From: an uncultured Myxococcales bacterium
Lineage (GTDB): Bacteria > Myxococcota_A > UBA9042 > DTJE01
DNA length: 45,696 nucleotides
Direction of reading: 5' to 3'
Assembly (NCBI GenBank): GCA_903847405.1
Contig: CAINDP010000010.1
Location: 1 to 45,696 of the forward strand
Shown here: piece by piece, positions 43,760 through 45,696 of the stretch
How the letters are laid out: every line of letters starts with the position of its first letter
How positions within the stretch are numbered: position 1 is the first letter of the stretch
Translations under genes and position numbers: made by a program
Notes under the pieces: model-generated
Databases searched by the model: none
What the model saw: only the letters and a program-made list of their open reading frames with translations
What the model was told of the DNA's origin: nothing

Positions 43760-45085
43760 ATGGCGAACAGCGTCCTTCCGGTGCAGGCGTTCCGGTACGA
43801 TCCCGAAGTGGTCGGGAACCTGGGCGACGTCCTTGCCCCCCCCTACGACGTCATCTCCCCCGACGACCAGCAGGCGCTGTACGCGCGGCACCCGGCGAAC
43901 GTGGTGCGGTTGATCCTGGGACGCAAGCTGCCGACCGACACCGACGCCGACAACCGCTACACCCGTTCCCGGGACGACCTGAGGGCCTTCCTGGCCGGCG
44001 GCGCCATCCGGCGCGACGCCCAGCCCGCGTTCTACGTGTACGACCAGACCTTCGCCCTCGAGGACGGCCGCACCGTCACCCGGCGGGGCGTGGTCGGCCG
44101 GTGGCGCATCCAGGACGAAGGCGGCCTGCTGGCCCACGAGCGCACCCTCGACGGTCCCAAAGCGGACCGCTTCCAGTTGTTCCGGGCCTGCAAGGTCGTG
44201 TGCTCGCAGGTCTTCACGTTCTACTCGGACCCCGAGCGCCGGGTGGACGCGATCCTGGCCCAGCCCGGCGTGCTGCAGCCCGGGACCGAATTCGCCTGCG
44301 CCGACGGCGTGATCCATCGCCTGTCGCTGGTGACGCGGCCCGACGCGGTCCTGCGGATTTCCGAGGTGCTGTCCGGGTGCACGCAGTTCATCGCGGACGG
44401 GCACCACCGGTTCGAGACGACCAAGAAGTACCGCACCACCCGTCGCGAGGAAGTCGGCCACCCGACCGGCGAGGAACCGTTCAACTTCGCCAGCGTCTAC
44501 ATGGCGAACACCTTCCAGGACGGCCTGGTGATCCAGCCCATCTACCGGTTGCTGAAGGACGTGCCCGGCTTCGACCCGGTGGCGTTCCTGGATACGATCG
44601 CGACCGAGTGCGACGTGATCCCCGTGGGCCGCGACGTCCGCGAGGCCTCGCGCCTGCTGGCGCAGTCCGGCGAGTTCGCCCCGTCCTTTGCCCTCTGGCT
44701 GGCGGACGGCGTGTGGCGGATCATCCGCGTGCGGCCCCAGTCGCAGGCGGCCTTCGCACGCACCTGCGGCCTGCACCCGACCGTGGCGGCCCTGGACGTG
44801 TCGTGGCTGCACCAGCACGTCTTCTTCGACCTGCTGGGCATCACCCGGGAAGCCCAGGCCGCCCAGACCAACCTGGACTACCGGCACACGATCGACGACG
44901 TTGCGAATGCCCTCACCACCAACCCGGGCCAGTACCAGGCCGCCATCCTGCTGAACCCGGTCAAGGTCGGGCAGATCCAGGCGGTGGCCGCGGCGGGCCA
45001 GCAGATGCCGCAGAAGTCCACGTTCTTCTATCCGAAGATCATTTCCGGCCTGGTGATCCACCCGCTCGAGGACGAGGTGCCGTGA
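43760..45085 (+). CDS. DUF1015 family protein
   Basis: Product of 441 residues. It opens LPVQAFRYDPEVVGNLGDVLAPPYDVISPDDQQALYARHPANVVRLILGR, the hallmark of DUF1015, and has the conserved CTQFIADGHHRFETTKKY. The family includes an archaeal free-serine kinase (SerK), but most bacterial members are uncharacterised, and the active-site details cannot be checked here; I would not transfer that function. An in-frame TTG directly before the ATG is possible but unnecessary. The TGA overlaps the GTG of the methyltransferase gene by 4 bases, so the two are coupled. Confidence 0.9.
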   Translation: MANSVLPVQAFRYDPEVVGNLGDVLAPPYDVISPDDQQALYARHPANVVRLILGRKLPTDTDADNRYTRSRDDLRAFLAGGAIRRDAQPAFYVYDQTFALEDGRTVTRRGVVGRWRIQDEGGLLAHERTLDGPKADRFQLFRACKVVCSQVFTFYSDPERRVDAILAQPGVLQPGTEFACADGVIHRLSLVTRPDAVLRISEVLSGCTQFIADGHHRFETTKKYRTTRREEVGHPTGEEPFNFASVYMANTFQDGLVIQPIYRLLKDVPGFDPVAFLDTIATECDVIPVGRDVREASRLLAQSGEFAPSFALWLADGVWRIIRVRPQSQAAFARTCGLHPTVAALDVSWLHQHVFFDLLGITREAQAAQTNLDYRHTIDDVANALTTNPGQYQAAILLNPVKVGQIQAVAAAGQQMPQKSTFFYPKIISGLVIHPLEDEVP

Positions 45086-45696
45086 ACCCGATCCTCCCCG
45101 ATCCGCGCGAACCGTCCGTCGGGCTCGACGACCCGGTCGGCTGCGGCCCGCCCGCCCTCCCCGCGATTCCCCGTCCCGACGCGCTGGAAGGCGAAAACGT
45201 TTCGATCCTGGAAGGCCGGTTCGCGTTCGTGCAGGCCGCCCGGGGCTGGCGGTTCGGCAGCGACGCCGTGATGCTGGCCCGGCACGTGTTCGACGGCCCC
45301 CAGGGCGACCTCCTCGAAATCGGCACCGGCTGCGGCGTGGTTCCGGTGCTGCTGGCCGGCTGGGGCTGGCAGGGCAGCATCACGGCCATCGAGGTCCAGC
45401 CCGACCTGGCGGACCGGGCCCGGCGGAACGTCGTGGCGAACGGCTGCGGGTCCGCGGTCGCGGTGATCCAGGGCGACGCCCGGTGCCACCGGGACCTGCT
45501 GCCCCCGGGGACGTTCGCGCGCGTAATCGCCAACCCGCCCTACTGGCGCCTGGGTTCAGGACGGACCAACCCCCACCCCGAGCGGGCGGTGGCACGGCAC
45601 GAATTCCTGCTGGACGTCCCGTCCCTGCTGGCGATCATCCGCGACCGCCTGGCCCCCGGCGGCCTCGCCACGGTGCTCTACCCGCCGGAACGGATG
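45082..45696 (+). CDS. TrmN6/YfiC-like N6-adenine methyltransferase (truncated by window edge)
   Basis: The first 205 residues are in the window and the stop lies outside it. The methyltransferase motifs are present: FGSDAVMLARHV, LLEIGTGCGVVPVLLAGWG for SAM binding, AIEVQPDLADRARRNVVANG, and the catalytic NPPY in VIANPPYWRLG. This pattern matches tRNA1(Val) A37 N6-methyltransferases (TrmN6, YfiC) and related N6-adenine enzymes. A Pro-rich N-terminal extension of about 40 residues precedes the core. The GTG start overlaps the DUF1015 stop (GTGA). Confidence 0.88.
   Translation, partial: MNPILPDPREPSVGLDDPVGCGPPALPAIPRPDALEGENVSILEGRFAFVQAARGWRFGSDAVMLARHVFDGPQGDLLEIGTGCGVVPVLLAGWGWQGSITAIEVQPDLADRARRNVVANGCGSAVAVIQGDARCHRDLLPPGTFARVIANPPYWRLGSGRTNPHPERAVARHEFLLDVPSLLAIIRDRLAPGGLATVLYPPERM

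Noticed and set aside
43577-45061. N-terminal extension of the large lipoprotein through the DUF1015 gene
   Set aside because: That stretch is antisense to a conserved family gene; the lipobox sits right after the ATG at 43576.

Overview
This window is about 45.7 kb of uniformly GC-rich DNA carrying 38 protein-coding genes, two of them cut by the window edges. I see no rRNA, tRNA, CRISPR array, transposase or integrase. The content suggests a myxobacterium-like deltaproteobacterium (Myxococcota, Bradymonadota or a relative). The signs are a paired CFI-box/beta-barrel surface module like Myxococcus MXAN_2561/2562, giant Cys-rich lipoproteins with CGDDGCGG-type motifs, lamin-tail lipoproteins, a Ser/Thr kinase with PEGA-like repeats, an FHA-type sigma-54 activator and a histone H1-like protein. 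Rubredoxin plus a ferritin-like protein points to a lifestyle that meets both low oxygen and oxidative stress. The lineage is inferred from gene families only.

Layout. 1-2.6 kb: a truncated gene end, an O-methyltransferase, a double-CDGSH iron-sulfur protein and a small secreted protein. 2.6-6.3 kb (minus): three genes joined by 4-base overlaps, namely a MepA-like murein endopeptidase fused to HEAT-like repeats, an FHA membrane protein and NagZ. Divergent from them, at 6.5-10.2 kb, lie a ClpA-like AAA+ protein whose second ATPase ring has lost its catalytic residues and a membrane-anchored protein of unknown function. 10.3-17.2 kb (minus): dtd, an 800-residue Cys-rich lipoprotein, then a tight operon of the CFI-box protein, an outer-membrane barrel and two glycosyltransferases. 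17.4-19.7 kb (minus): asd, bioY and the histone-like gene.

20-27 kb (plus) is a signalling island: ECF sigma factor overlapping a lamin-tail lipoprotein, a membrane protein, a Ser/Thr kinase overlapping an FHA/sigma-54 activator, and a small protein. 27.1-33.8 kb (minus) may be one long transcript: lipid kinase, rubredoxin, rubredoxin reductase, ferritin-like protein, copper ATPase, two bacterial-microcompartment vertex proteins and a class II aldolase. The last three overlap by 4 bases each, and no hexameric shell gene is present in the window. 34-45.7 kb: an S41 protease lipoprotein, metG, a P5C dehydrogenase, a four-CxxC zinc-ribbon protein that may be translated leaderless, mpl, an unknown 668-residue lipoprotein, a DUF1015 protein and a truncated TrmN6-like methyltransferase.

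Themes. Peptidoglycan turnover and recycling recur (MepA-like, NagZ, Mpl, S41 protease). Phospho-signalling recurs as kinase and FHA proteins. The least conventional items are the D2-dead Clp protein, the MepA-HEAT/FHA/NagZ operon, and the shell-vertex/aldolase operon without other shell genes. Hexanucleotide-period repeats occur in two intergenic regions.
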